The notes beneath the pieces are model-generated. The model was not told where the DNA came from. It made no database searches and worked only from the letters and a program-made list of their open reading frames with translations. The translations under genes were made by a program, and so were the position numbers. Positions 8,740-17,858 of a stretch of DNA of 64,000 bases are shown here, piece after piece. The DNA comes from Caldilineaceae bacterium. GTDB lineage: Bacteria > Chloroflexota > Anaerolineae > Caldilineales > Caldilineaceae. Every line of letters begins with the position of its first letter. Position 1 is the first letter of the stretch. The DNA lies in assembly GCA_022827195.1 (NCBI GenBank), contig JAJDTL010000030.1:169574-233573 (forward strand). The letters run 5' to 3'.

Positions 8740-9030
8740 GAAGCAGACTAGCGGGAAAAGCGCACCCAAACGGTCCCAAACGCGCCTGCCGGTTCCGCCC
8801 CTTCCACCTGATCTTTCCGAAAATCCTGCAAGAGCCCCGGAAATGCGCTACACTGTTCCCTACAACCTTCATTCACGTCCGCGGCCCCTGCGCAACTCGA
8901 CACTTTGCGACCCTTGAAAACCGTCTGCCCATCCTACTTACATCCTCCCAACCATGCCCGGCGCACCGCCGCGCCTCCTGCCAAGTCATGCCGCATCCGT
9001 CTACTGTCCGCATTTCACAAAGAACCGCTT

Positions 9031-9095
9031 TTTCGTACGTCTCAGATCGTCCCGGATCGTCCCGGATCGTCTGAGATCGTCTGAGATCGCCCGAG
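9031..9095 (+). repeat. Phased decamer array a
   Basis: Five successive 10-bp units (CTCAGATCGT, CCCGGATCGT twice, CTGAGATCGT, CTGAGATCGC) place GATC at exact 10-bp intervals at 9041-9090. They are preceded by the palindromic CGTACG and by a box CACAAAGAACCGCTTTTTCG, which resembles the box before arrays b and c. A period of one helical turn suggests a protein-binding or bending element; function is unknown. Confidence 0.75.
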
Positions 9096-9370
9096 CGCAC
9101 CGCCGCCCACCGCCCGCCATTCCCGCAGAATTGCCGCAATGTTCGCGCGATTCCGCCCGCCAAACCGGCTAAAAGCGCGCCACTCCGCGTCATTTCGCGT
9201 CATAATACGTCCCGACGCGCCCAGGACAAGAGACAGCGCCCGAGCTGCCCCGACCAGACCGGAATTCAACCAACCTGAAACGACCGAATAGGCACGCAGA
9301 CAGATATATAATGGCCATCAACGACCACCAGGAGCGCCGCGACATCCGTGACAAGAAACCTTTTTCGGGG

Positions 9371-9415
9371 TGACATTGGACGACATTGGACGACATTGGG
9401 GGACCTATGTCCCCC
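9371..9415 (+). repeat. Phased decamer array b with terminal palindrome
   Basis: Units GACATTGGAC, GACATTGGAC, GACATTGGGG are followed directly by GGGGACCTATGTCCCC, an imperfect palindrome. The preceding box CCGTGACAAGAAACCTTTTT is shared with array c and, more weakly, with arrays a and d. The same order (box, decamers, palindrome containing a TATGTC core, GCG-rich tail) is seen at 9581 and, inverted, at 55231. Confidence 0.78.
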
Positions 9416-9580
9416 TCGCGCGCCCAGCACCGCCCGGAAACGCACTGCCGGCCGCGCCCCGCAAATTTACGCCCGGCTCCGAACCTCTTCACGCGACCGA
9501 ACATGCACGCAAACAGGCAAAAAATGGCGAACAACGACCACCACAAAGGGACCGTGCATCCGCGAGAAAAGACCTTTTAT

Positions 9581-9620
9581 CGGTCGATATTAGCCGACTT
9601 TGGTCGACTTATGTCGACCC
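9581..9620 (+). repeat. Phased decamer array c with terminal palindrome
   Basis: Four 10-bp units (CGGTCGATAT, TAGCCGACTT, TGGTCGACTT, ATGTCGACCC) place Y-CGA at 10-bp steps and end in GTCGACTTATGTCGAC, an imperfect palindrome. It is preceded by CCGCGAGAAAAGACCTTTTA, the same box as in array b although the decamer sequence differs, which suggests the spacing and layout are conserved rather than the letters. Confidence 0.75.
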
Positions 9621-9744
9621 AAACCCCCTGTACGCGGGCACAACGCAATGCGCGGCGACTCTCGTACCCGCCGCACACACCGGAACAGTACGATGCCCCC
9701 TGAAATGACTTTGGACCGCGCCGCCTCAGTCCCCCCGCGGCCGC

Positions 9745-10040
9745 AGAAGCCCCCCGTCCGCTACCTTCGCCCGAAACGCAAACGCCCAGCCGCCCTGGTT
9801 CGAACCGCGCCTGATTTTCTGCTTCAGCGCCACAACGTTCGCACCCGCCCGCAGCCGTACCGGCGCCGCCGCGCCCGGGACGCATCCTGGCTGCCCAGCT
9901 CGAACACCGCGCCGTTCACCCGCAGCAGCAGTGCATCGTCCCACCCCACCTGCATCGTCGCCTCCGTCTGGTCCCGAACCTCCAGTACACAGCGCGCCAC
10001 CCCCGCGCGAGCCGTAGACGTTTACTGTGACCATCACACG
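9745..10040 (-). pseudogene. Decayed beta-sandwich (sugar-binding-like) domain gene
   Basis: On the minus strand three frames together read as one protein. First comes VTVNVYGSRG. After a shift the text is VARCVLEVRDQTEATMQVGW, then DDALLLRVNGAVFELGSQDA. After a second shift it is PVRLRAGANVVALKQKIRRG, then SNQGGWAFAFRAKVADG. The 'WDDALLLRVNG ... V-L-AG-N-V-LK ... GGWAFAFR' pattern is typical of C-terminal beta-sandwich modules in secreted glycoside hydrolases and related proteins (L/VNGE..., AGWN.LLLKV...GGW.F..R). At least two frameshifts and no start codon mark it as a relic. It must originally have been part of a larger secreted protein. Confidence 0.6.
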
Positions 10041-10068
10041 AATCAGATGAACTGTAGTTCAGACAAAT
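10030..10068 (-). repeat. Dispersed 'TGTCTGAACT..TCTGATT.GTGTGAT' repeat, copy 2
   Basis: On the minus strand the sequence reads TTTGTCTGAACTACAGTTC, then ATCTGATTCGTGTGATGG. It is a single copy of the unit that is present three times in tandem at 55586-55800 and once at 8105-8142. The segment TGAACT-AC-AGTTCA can form a small hairpin. Confidence 0.7.
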
Positions 10069-10145
10069 GTCAACAATCCCTAGTTGTCGATGTTAGCCCA
10101 GAATCCTGAACACAAAGAGCACCTCCAATTGCAGCCAGAAACGAT

Positions 10146-10175
10146 TCATTCGCGTCCATTCGCGTTAATCGGTGT
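10146..10175 (+). repeat. Phased decamer array f (ATTCGCGT type)
   Basis: Three units CATTCGCGTC, CATTCGCGTT, AATCGGTGTC follow one another with a 10-bp period. Repeats of CGCGAATG spaced by one helical turn recur in intergenic DNA of many environmental bacteria; here the array lies about 200 bp upstream of the lon promoter. No regulator can be named. Confidence 0.5.
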
Positions 10176-10354
10176 CCTCCTGGGCTCGTTGAGCAGTTGC
10201 AAGCCCCAAGACCAGGCCGCCTGGCGGCCACAAAACGCCAATCCCAAAAAGGGGCTCTGTAGCTGAGGGAATCGTGAGCATCCCACCTACACGGGCGTCT
10301 TCGCACAAAAGCTGCCCGGCAGTTGCCCGCGCCGAATTGTCACCTTCCCCACTT

Positions 10355-10380
10355 TTGACTGTGCGCTTCTGTGGTACAAT
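10355..10380 (+). promoter_or_regulatory. Candidate lon promoter (extended -10)
   Basis: TGGTACAAT at 10372-10380 is an extended -10 (TGn-TACAAT). A TTGACT lies upstream at 10355 with a short 14-nt spacer, so the extended -10 probably does most of the work. Transcription from about 10388 would give a leader of about 165 nt before lon. No CIRCE or other heat-shock operator was recognised. Confidence 0.45.
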
Positions 10381-10552
10381 GCCCGTATCCTCCCGGCCTG
10401 CATCGATCCGTTCAGCGCGGGCGCCTGCCGGCGCGCTGTGTCCGTGGAGCTTGTTCCTAGGTCCGTCTCATGGTGCGACGGCTGCAAGCTGCCGGTGAGA
10501 GCGTTGGCACGGCCGGGAGAAGAATCCTGCTGTAACACGAGTCGGAAACAAA

Positions 10553-13378
10553 ATGAGCGACGACAAGCAAGAGGAAGAGGATAACCAAATAGAGCAAGAG
10601 GGTGCTGACCGGCCCGAAAGCGGACCTGAATTCGGAACTGAGGACGCGCAGGAAGCCCTGCCTTCGCCGGAGGCCGAAGCCTCATCCTCAGCCCGGGAAA
10701 CTGAAGGCAACGGCGCCGGCGCCGAGGCCGGGGACGGCGAAGTCGCCAAGGAGTCCCGGCTGACCGACGTCGCCGACGACTTGCCGGTCCTTCCTCTGCG
10801 AGGCATCGTCGTCTATCCCATGATGTGGCTGCCTCTTACCATCGGCCAGGAGCGCAGCATCAAGCTCGTCGAGGACAATCTGCCCCAGAGCCGCATAATT
10901 GCCCTCGTTACAAGCAAGGATGAATCGATCGAGGAGCCGTCACCCGACCAGATCTACGAGATTGGTACCGCCGCCCAGGTTCACCGCGTCCTCAAAGCAC
11001 CGGACGGAACCGTCCGCCTCGCCGTGCAAGGCCTCGAGCGCATCCGCCTCACCGAGTACATTCAGGAAGGACCCTATCTGCGCGCCCGCGTCGAAGTCCT
11101 GCCCGAAACACTCGAAGAGGGACTTGACATCGACGGGTCCGCTCGCGCCGTCACCGACCTCTTCCGACGGCTTGTCGAGTTGGATGGCCAGATGCCCGAT
11201 GAGCTGGCAGTGATGGCCGCCAACGTCGAAAACGCCCGACAGTTGGCCTACCTTGTCGCAAGCAGCATCCGCCTCGAGCTCGATGACGCCCAGCATTTGC
11301 TCGAAATGGACAACGTCCAGGAAAAACTCCTCCGCCTGACCCAGCTTCTGCACGGGGAAGTCGATGTCATGGAGCTGGGCAACAAGATCCAGTCACAGGC
11401 GCAGGGCGAAATGGAAAAGATGCAGAAGGATTTCTTCCTGCGCGAGCAGATTAAGGCTATCCAGAAGGAGCTGGGCGAGGAGGACGAGCAGGAAGCCGAC
11501 ATCCGCGAGCTTGAGGAACGCATCGAGGCGGCAGGCATGCCCGAGGAGGCCCACAAGGAGGCGACTCGCGAACTGAACCGGATGCGGCGTATGCCGATCC
11601 AGGCCGCCGAATACAGCGTCATCAAGACCTACCTCGACCTGATGGTCTCCCTGCCCTGGCAGCAGACAACCGAGGACAATCTCGATATCAACCACGCCCG
11701 TGATGTCCTCGAAGAGGACCACTACGGCCTCGACGAAATCAAAGACCGCATCGTCGAGTACCTCGCCGTCCGCAGGCTGCGCGCCGCCCGCAAGGCCGGG
11801 CAGACCGGCGAGAACGAGGAGGACGCACGCGATAAAATCAGGCGCGAGCGCGAGGGCGTCCTACTCTGCTTCGTCGGCCCGCCGGGTGTCGGCAAGACCA
11901 GCCTGGGCATCAGCATTGCCCGCGCCATGGGGCGGAAATTCATGCGCTTGGCGCTCGGCGGCGTGCGCGACGAAGCCGAAATCCGCGGATTCCGCCGCAC
12001 CTATATCGGGTCCATGCCGGGCCGTATCATTCAGAGCCTGCGCCGTGTCGAAACCAAGAATCCGGTCTTTATGCTCGATGAGGTCGACAAGCTCGGGCGC
12101 GATTTTCGCGGCGACCCCACCAGCGCCCTGCTCGAAGTCCTGGATCCGGAACAGAACCGCGAGTTTCGCGATCACTACCTCGACGTCGCTTTCGACCTCA
12201 GCGAGGTCATGTTTATTACGACCGCCAATGTGCTGGACACAATACCCGGTCCGCTGCGTGATCGCATGGAGGTCATCCAGCTCAGCAGCTACACGGAGCA
12301 CGAAAAGGTCAAGATCGCGCAGCAATATCTCGTCCTGAGACAGATCAAGGAAAACGGGCTGCGCGATGGCGAGATCTCATTCACCGAAGAGGCCTTGCAC
12401 AAGATTGTGCACGACTACACGCGCGAAGCCGGCGTCCGCAATCTCGAGCGCGAAATCGGAAAAATCTGCCGCAAGGTCGCCGCCACGATTGCCGCCGACG
12501 TGCCCTTTCAGCTGCAGGCCCCCCTTCCCCTCGGCCTCGACGATACGCCTTCTCAGCAGGGCTTCATCGAAGACCGACCTGGCGGCAGCGCCAAGCCGGG
12601 CAACGGCGCCTACGCCTACGAAACCGTCCTCATTTCGCCCGATTCACTGGTCGAATTCTTGGGACCGCGTCGCTTCCAGCGCGAGGAGATCGCCGACCGG
12701 ACGCGTATCCCAGGCGTCGCCGTCGGCCTTTCCTGGACGATGACAGGCGGCGAAATACTCTTCTTCGAAGCAACCAAAATGCCTGGCAAGAAAGGGTTTG
12801 TCCTGACAGGGCAGCTGGGCGACGTAATGAAGGAGAGCGCCCAGGCCGCGTTGAGCTATGTACGCAGCCGCGCCCGCGAGCTCAACATTCCTCCGAACTT
12901 TTTTGAGGATGTCGACATTCACCTTCACATCCCCGAAGGAGCCCTGCCCAAAGACGGACCCAGCGCCGGCGTGACAATGGTCACCGCCATCGCCAGCCTG
13001 CTTACCGGTCGCTCCGTTCATTCCGATATCGGTATGACCGGCGAAATTACCCTCCGCGGCAAGGTCCTGCGAATCGGCGGGCTCAAGGAGAAGGTTCTCG
13101 CCGCAGCCAGGGCCGGCCTCAATACAATCATTATGCCGGCCGCGAACGAGGCCGACCTCGAGGAGCTGCCGGAGATCGTCCGCGATTCAATGCGATTTAT
13201 CCCTGTGGAGACGGTCGACGAGGTACTCGAGGCCGCTCTCCAGCGCGAGGTGGATCTGGAAACCGAGGACGCTGCCCGCGGCACGCACGCTCCCACCCCG
13301 GACGTGCCCGTCGCCGAGAAGGATAGCGATTCCTTGGAACAGATCGAGTACGCCTCACAAACAGGACTGTCCTGCTAA
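10553..13378 (+). CDS. lon: ATP-dependent Lon protease
   Basis: A 941-aa LonA-type protease that unfolds and degrades damaged and regulatory cytoplasmic proteins as a hexamer. The first 75 residues are an acidic, Ser/Glu-rich extension not seen in E. coli Lon. The substrate-binding LAN domain follows ([15 protein letters not shown] onwards), then a coiled-coil (about 270-350). The AAA+ module has Walker [10 protein letters not shown] at 442-450 and Walker [10 protein letters not shown]. The C-terminal protease domain has Ser804 (PKDGPSAG) and Lys847 (GGLKEK), the catalytic dyad, 43 residues apart as in E. coli. A roughly 30-residue insert, rich in Gly/Pro, precedes the protease domain (near 665-700). 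The C-terminal tail after LQREVDLE is acidic. The ribosome site is weak (GAGTCGGA). The PHP-domain gene follows after 25 bp. Confidence 0.97.
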   Translation: MSDDKQEEEDNQIEQEGADRPESGPEFGTEDAQEALPSPEAEASSSARETEGNGAGAEAGDGEVAKESRLTDVADDLPVLPLRGIVVYPMMWLPLTIGQERSIKLVEDNLPQSRIIALVTSKDESIEEPSPDQIYEIGTAAQVHRVLKAPDGTVRLAVQGLERIRLTEYIQEGPYLRARVEVLPETLEEGLDIDGSARAVTDLFRRLVELDGQMPDELAVMAANVENARQLAYLVASSIRLELDDAQHLLEMDNVQEKLLRLTQLLHGEVDVMELGNKIQSQAQGEMEKMQKDFFLREQIKAIQKELGEEDEQEADIRELEERIEAAGMPEEAHKEATRELNRMRRMPIQAAEYSVIKTYLDLMVSLPWQQTTEDNLDINHARDVLEEDHYGLDEIKDRIVEYLAVRRLRAARKAGQTGENEEDARDKIRREREGVLLCFVGPPGVGKTSLGISIARAMGRKFMRLALGGVRDEAEIRGFRRTYIGSMPGRIIQSLRRVETKNPVFMLDEVDKLGRDFRGDPTSALLEVLDPEQNREFRDHYLDVAFDLSEVMFITTANVLDTIPGPLRDRMEVIQLSSYTEHEKVKIAQQYLVLRQIKENGLRDGEISFTEEALHKIVHDYTREAGVRNLEREIGKICRKVAATIAADVPFQLQAPLPLGLDDTPSQQGFIEDRPGGSAKPGNGAYAYETVLISPDSLVEFLGPRRFQREEIADRTRIPGVAVGLSWTMTGGEILFFEATKMPGKKGFVLTGQLGDVMKESAQAALSYVRSRARELNIPPNFFEDVDIHLHIPEGALPKDGPSAGVTMVTAIASLLTGRSVHSDIGMTGEITLRGKVLRIGGLKEKVLAAARAGLNTIIMPAANEADLEELPEIVRDSMRFIPVETVDEVLEAALQREVDLETEDAARGTHAPTPDVPVAEKDSDSLEQIEYASQTGLSC

Positions 13379-13403
13379 GAACGGGGCAGTTTCTAGATAG
13401 AAT

Positions 13404-15257
13404 ATGAGCAGAAGACGTAGATCGAGAGGCGCCCCTGCCGGAGGCGCGCAACCACAATCCGACGCCCGCCAGGGCCCCGAAAAACTCCGCTGGTACAAGG
13501 CGGATCTGCACACCCACACGCCGGCCTCAAACGACTACGAGGAGCCCGGCATCACATACCTTGAGTGGCTCGCGACCGCCCGTAAGCGCGGGCTGGATAT
13601 CGTCGCAATCACCGACCACAATTCCGTCGCCGGTGTCGACGCCATCCGCAGCGAAATCGAGTGGTTGACTCGCCTTCAACAGCAGAACAGGCTCACCGAC
13701 GTTGAACGCAGCAACCTTGAGCAATGGCACAAGCTGGCGAACGAGATTGTCGTTCTTCCTGGCTTCGAATTTACTGCCACCTTCGGCTTCCACATCCTCG
13801 CCATCTATCCCCCCGAAACAACGGTCCGCGAGCTGGAACACATCCTCCTGCGCCTCAATGTGCCGCAGGACAGGTTGGACGCCGGCTCTACCGAGACCGG
13901 CGCCAGCACCGACGTGATCAGCGCCTACGAGACGATCGTCGACTCCGGCGGCGTCGCCATTGCCGCCCACGCCAACAGCACGCACGGCGTGGCCATGCGC
14001 AACTTCCCCTTCGGCGGACAAACCAAGATCTCCTACACCCAGGACGCCAATCTCAGCGCTCTCGAGGTGACCGACCTTGAAAGTCGCAGCCGCAAGGCGA
14101 CCTCCCGCTTTTTCAACGGCTCCAAACCGGAATACCCCCGCAAAATGCACTGCATCCAGGGCAGCGACGCCCACCGCCTCAGCACCGATCCCCGCAACAG
14201 CAGGCGCCTCGGTATCGGCGAACGCGCCACCGAGCTGCTCCTGCCCGAGCCGTCGTTCGACGCTATCAGGGAACTGTTCTCCAGTCGCTGGTTTGACCGC
14301 ACGCGACCCTTCCGCGCGCCGGAAAAGGTGGTCGATCATCTGGCCGCTGCCAGGGCCGAAGGGCCCAACCAGACCCAGAGTTTCCACGAGACCGCCAACA
14401 AGAAGGGAGGCCGGCAGACCGTTGTTCTCGCCGACCTGTGCGCCTTCGCCAACACCGACGGCGGTACGATCTTTGTCGGCGCCAACGCCCGCAAGGGCAG
14501 AGTGAAAGGCCTTACCAACTCAAAACAGGCCCTGAATGAAATCCAGCAGGCCATCACTGAACGGCTCACCCCCCCGCTTGAACCCCGCTACGAAATTATC
14601 TCGAACAGCGGCGCCGATGTGCTGCGCATAGGGGTCGACGCCGGCGACGAAAAGCCGTATTGCCTGGACGGCTCCAAGTTCTACGTCCGAAATGACGCCG
14701 AAACCAGCCTGGCGCTGCGCGACGAAATCGTCGCGCTCGTGCTCGAAAGCGTCGGGCTCAACGCCGACCTTGTCGGTAGCGAGGAAGGCGAGGGAACGTC
14801 GGCCGCGAATGAGTCACCGGAAAGGGACAAGGATGGCGCCGCCCCGCCCGCGGTCACGAAGCGTACCCGCAGCCGTAAGGGGCAGCCTTCCCAAAAGGAA
14901 AACGATCCCTTCTATCTGCCCCAGGACGGCGTTGAAATCGTGGACCGCGAGACGAGGGGCGACACGACTTACTATGTCGTCCGCAACCTGCGCAACCAGC
15001 GCTCCGTCGGCAACGTGACCCGCAAGGGCGCACGGAAGCTATGGAACTACGCCATCACCCAATACGAGGACAGCCCGGTCAAATCAGGCCAGATCCGCTG
15101 GAAGGAAAATGTCGGCATTGTCCGGTCAGCTAAGCGCGCCGGCAAGGTGCGCTTCGACCTGGCCCTGCGTGAAGGGTCCGACACTCGCATTTTTTACGGG
15201 GTCACTGAAGAAGGAATGGAAGGCGCCTGGGCGCAATTTGTCGATGAAGCCGAATAG
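13404..15257 (+). CDS. PHP-domain phosphoesterase fused to Schlafen-type AlbA_2 domain
   Basis: A 617-aa multidomain protein. Residues 29-300 form a PHP-type metal-dependent phosphoesterase: [11 protein letters not shown] (H-x-H), [28 protein letters not shown] and IQGSDAHRL supply the usual His/Asp metal ligands. Residues 325-445 resemble the AlbA_2/Schlafen putative nucleic-acid-binding domain: [72 protein letters not shown] charged linker follows, then a small C-terminal domain with [14 protein letters not shown] and tryptophans in KLWNYAI and [11 protein letters not shown] domains act as nucleases or phosphatases; with AlbA_2 a nucleic-acid substrate is plausible but inferred. The gene begins 25 bp after lon and is probably co-transcribed. 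Confidence 0.85.
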   Translation: MSRRRRSRGAPAGGAQPQSDARQGPEKLRWYKADLHTHTPASNDYEEPGITYLEWLATARKRGLDIVAITDHNSVAGVDAIRSEIEWLTRLQQQNRLTDVERSNLEQWHKLANEIVVLPGFEFTATFGFHILAIYPPETTVRELEHILLRLNVPQDRLDAGSTETGASTDVISAYETIVDSGGVAIAAHANSTHGVAMRNFPFGGQTKISYTQDANLSALEVTDLESRSRKATSRFFNGSKPEYPRKMHCIQGSDAHRLSTDPRNSRRLGIGERATELLLPEPSFDAIRELFSSRWFDRTRPFRAPEKVVDHLAAARAEGPNQTQSFHETANKKGGRQTVVLADLCAFANTDGGTIFVGANARKGRVKGLTNSKQALNEIQQAITERLTPPLEPRYEIISNSGADVLRIGVDAGDEKPYCLDGSKFYVRNDAETSLALRDEIVALVLESVGLNADLVGSEEGEGTSAANESPERDKDGAAPPAVTKRTRSRKGQPSQKENDPFYLPQDGVEIVDRETRGDTTYYVVRNLRNQRSVGNVTRKGARKLWNYAITQYEDSPVKSGQIRWKENVGIVRSAKRAGKVRFDLALREGSDTRIFYGVTEEGMEGAWAQFVDEAE

Positions 15258-15294
15258 TGGTATCAAATGTCAATCGGTTTCCCGCAGGTTGCAT

Positions 15295-16251
15295 TTACCA
15301 GACGTAGATGACGGCCACCACCGAAAGCAACCACAGGACCACACCCGCGAGCAACGGTCGATCTGAAAAAAGCAGGTCCTCCGGCGCGCCCCCCCTTTGC
15401 TCCACATGAATCAGGTAGAGATAACGGAAGACCACGAATACGATCAGCGGGACCGTCAGCATCATCTGCGCCGGCCCAGCCAGAGCAGTCTCGGCTTCGA
15501 AACTGTAAAGGGTGTAGCTGATTAGCCCGCTGACCGTCACGAGCCCTATAATCTGATCGAGAAATGGCAGATTATACTGGTCTAGGTTGCTCCTGTGGCC
15601 GGACGCAGTATCTTTGAGCAGCAGGATTTCGTGCCTGCGCTTGCCGAAGCCGACAAAGAAGGCCAGCAGACTCACACAAATGTATAGCCACGGGCTGAAG
15701 GCGCTGACATGCACCGCGGTCAGTCCTGCAACCACTCGCAGGAGAAAGAAGACCGCGATCATCAATACGTCGATAATGACGAGCCTCTTCAAATAGAAAG
15801 TGTATGCCGCGTTCAGGACCAGGTAGGCGGCCACAGTCAGCCCTATTTGGGGATCGAATAAACCCGCCCCCAGCAAGCTTATAGCGGCCAGGAGGACGAA
15901 GGCCACCTTTGCCAGGGCGGGGCTGAGTTGTCCGTTAGCCAGCGGCCTCAGCCGTTTGCGGGGATGAAGGCGGTCGCTTTCTATATCGACTAGGTCGTTC
16001 AGAAAATAGACACTGCTGGAGACCAGACAAAAGGCGACAAAGGCGATGGCCGCGGCAAGGATCAGGCTTGGGTCGAGTAGCTTACCATCAAAGATCAGGC
16101 CGACCAGCACGAAGCCGTTTTTCGTCCACTGCTTGGGCCGCATCGTACGCAGCAGGCCGTAAAGTTGGGCTCGCAAGCCCGTAGGCCTTTCGCCTGCTGC
16201 ATGAAGGCCGCCCCCGGAGACTGGGGGGGACTGCTCGGACGCGCTCGGCAT
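15295..16251 (-). CDS. UbiA-family prenyltransferase, decaprenyl-phosphate phosphoribosyltransferase-like
   Basis: A 318-aa membrane protein with about eight or nine hydrophobic segments. The start chosen is the ATG at 16251 (MPSASEQSPP), which has AGGAG 8 nt upstream; an ATG at 16317 lacks a ribosome site. The first Asp-rich motif NDLVDIESDRLHP followed by KRLRPLANG, and the second region LVIIDVLMIAVFFLLRVVAG, are those of UbiA enzymes that attach phosphoribose to polyprenyl phosphate, the entry to decaprenylphosphoryl-arabinose in actinobacteria. RPKQWTKNGFVLVGLIF near the N-terminus is typical of this branch. In this lineage it probably feeds a cell-envelope glycan; the acceptor is not known. 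It is convergent with the PHP gene and divergent from the CNNM/CorC pair. Confidence 0.85.
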   Translation of the reverse strand: MPSASEQSPPVSGGGLHAAGERPTGLRAQLYGLLRTMRPKQWTKNGFVLVGLIFDGKLLDPSLILAAAIAFVAFCLVSSSVYFLNDLVDIESDRLHPRKRLRPLANGQLSPALAKVAFVLLAAISLLGAGLFDPQIGLTVAAYLVLNAAYTFYLKRLVIIDVLMIAVFFLLRVVAGLTAVHVSAFSPWLYICVSLLAFFVGFGKRRHEILLLKDTASGHRSNLDQYNLPFLDQIIGLVTVSGLISYTLYSFEAETALAGPAQMMLTVPLIVFVVFRYLYLIHVEQRGGAPEDLLFSDRPLLAGVVLWLLSVVAVIYVW

Positions 16252-16444
16252 CGTCAGGACTCCTGATCTTACTGCTCTCGGTCTACGCAAAAGAAACTCG
16301 ATGAGAATTCTACCCATGATACTTTACCCAACTTGGCGGGAGCAAACCTGACATTAGTCCGCGCCTCTTGTCCCCTTGGCCTTCCGCCACTCATAAAGTG
16401 CCGCATCTGATACCAGACCCCAGTTGTAACCAAGAAACATTGTC

Positions 16445-17854
16445 ATGGCAATAGTTCTAATAGTTCTGATAGTCTTCCTGCTCATTGCGCTCAATGGGCT
16501 CTTTGTCGCCGCCGAAATAGGCACCGTCGGCGCACGGCGGGCCCGAATTGCCCACCAGGCCGCCGAGGGCAACCGCTTTGCCAAACTGCTGCTGCCCCAC
16601 CTCGAAAGCCCCTCAAGGCTCGACGACTACATTGCCGCCTGCCAGCTCGGCATCACGCTCTCAAGCCTTGTGCTGGGCTTCTACGGCCAAGCCGTGATCA
16701 CGCCGCTGGTCGCGCCGCTTCTGAGCACCTCCGGTCTCGTGGCGCAGGCCGCTGCCACGTCCATCGCTGCCACCGGCGTCCTCATTGTACTGACTGTGAT
16801 CCAGGTCACACTCAGTGAGCTCGCACCCAAGACCGTCGCTATCCAGTTCCCCGAACGCACGTCGCTGCTGCTCATCCTGCCCGTTTCCTGGTCTATGGTT
16901 GTCATGCGGCCGCTCATCTGGTTCTTCAACGGAAGCGGCCGCCTGATTCTGCGTCTCGTCGGGCTCCGTGCTGTCTCCGAGGGCCTCCACGTTCACGCGC
17001 CAGAGGAAATCCTGATGATGGTGAAGGAGAGCGGTGCCGGTGGCCTGCTGCAAGAAGGGGAAACCGAGTTGCTAGAGAACACTTTGCAGCTGAGGCAGCG
17101 CTCCTTGCGCACCGTAATGGTGCCCCGTACTCAGCTCTTGGCCGCGCCCGTCGAGATGGAAGCGGACGAACTACTGGATCTGCTCGCGGAATCAAGCCAC
17201 TCGCGCCTGCCGCTCTACGAAGGCTCCATCGACAACATCGCCGGGGTCGTCCATCTGAAGGATCTTCTCAGTCTGCGCCTCTCCCTGGGCGAAACCGGGC
17301 CCGGCCTGCCCTCCGGCGCGGCCCGCGTCGAACCCAGCGTTCGCTCTTTGATGCGCCTACCTCCTTTCGTGCCCGAATCGGCCTCGGTTGCAACTGTCTT
17401 CCGTCAGCTGCAGCGCGATCGATACCACATGGCGGTTGTCATCGACGAATATGGCGGCACCGCGGGGATCGTTACTTTCGAGGACCTTGTCGAAGAGATA
17501 TTCGGCGAAATAGCCGATGAGTTCGACGCCGACATCCGCGATATCTTCTTCCGCGAGGACGGGCGCCTGCTGCTCGACGGAGACTTGGAGTTGGACCGGC
17601 TGGCAGAATTCCTCGGCGCACCCCTCAATGTTGAAGACGTAGACACGGTCGGCGGGGCGATTCTGGCGGCGCTGGGCGCTATTCCGAAACCGGGCCAGAC
17701 TGTCCAGCTGCAGGGCATCGAGTTCCATGTCGAGCAGGTGAGCGGCTACGCAGTAGCCCAGGTCAGCGTCGAGCTGCCCCCGAACGCGGCGGCCCGCCTG
17801 CGCAAGAGGGCTGTGCCAATCGACCGCGTCGAACAGCTGGGGAACGGGAACTGA
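16445..17854 (+). CDS. CNNM/CorC-HlyC family transporter-associated protein (first of pair)
   Basis: A 469-aa integral membrane protein in the CNNM/CorC family (often annotated 'hemolysin', linked to Mg2+/Co2+ efflux). An N-terminal DUF21/CNNM membrane domain has about four hydrophobic helices (residues 1-190; LIVFLLIALNGLFVAAEI, ACQLGITLSSLVLGFYGQ). Two CBS domains follow (TVMVPRTQLLAAPVEMEADE, then FVPESASVATVFRQLQRD with VVIDEYGGTAGIVTFEDLVEEI). The CorC_HlyC domain ends the protein (about 380-460, VEDVDTVGGAILAALGAIP). The length is as expected. Only 4 bp separate it from the second copy, so the pair is translationally close and likely forms a heteromeric or alternative ion-efflux unit. 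The ribosome site is weak. Confidence 0.92.
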   Translation: MAIVLIVLIVFLLIALNGLFVAAEIGTVGARRARIAHQAAEGNRFAKLLLPHLESPSRLDDYIAACQLGITLSSLVLGFYGQAVITPLVAPLLSTSGLVAQAAATSIAATGVLIVLTVIQVTLSELAPKTVAIQFPERTSLLLILPVSWSMVVMRPLIWFFNGSGRLILRLVGLRAVSEGLHVHAPEEILMMVKESGAGGLLQEGETELLENTLQLRQRSLRTVMVPRTQLLAAPVEMEADELLDLLAESSHSRLPLYEGSIDNIAGVVHLKDLLSLRLSLGETGPGLPSGAARVEPSVRSLMRLPPFVPESASVATVFRQLQRDRYHMAVVIDEYGGTAGIVTFEDLVEEIFGEIADEFDADIRDIFFREDGRLLLDGDLELDRLAEFLGAPLNVEDVDTVGGAILAALGAIPKPGQTVQLQGIEFHVEQVSGYAVAQVSVELPPNAAARLRKRAVPIDRVEQLGNGN

Positions 17855-17858
17855 ACGA

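Larger units (their letters stand above)
8740..10374. other. Gene-poor, repeat-rich intergenic block
   Basis: This 1.6-kb region contains no intact gene. It holds phased repeat arrays at 9041-9090, 9371-9415, 9581-9620 and 10146-10175, a decayed gene on the minus strand at about 9745-10040, and a dispersed repeat at 10030-10068. It also has a GC-rich palindrome (GGCCGCCTGGCGGCC) near 10207-10221. Segments preceding the arrays at 9371 and 9581 align with each other over about 100 bp (shared: CGACCGAA..., GCACGCA.ACAG, AACGACCACCA, CATCCG.GA.AA). This indicates a duplicated element of roughly 210 bp, with a more diverged third copy ending at 9040. Confidence 0.65.

Noticed and set aside
9780..9840. 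tRNA-like GGTTCGAACC segment
   Set aside because: Only the T-loop-like hexamer is present; no acceptor, D or anticodon arms can be drawn, and it lies within the decayed beta-sandwich gene.
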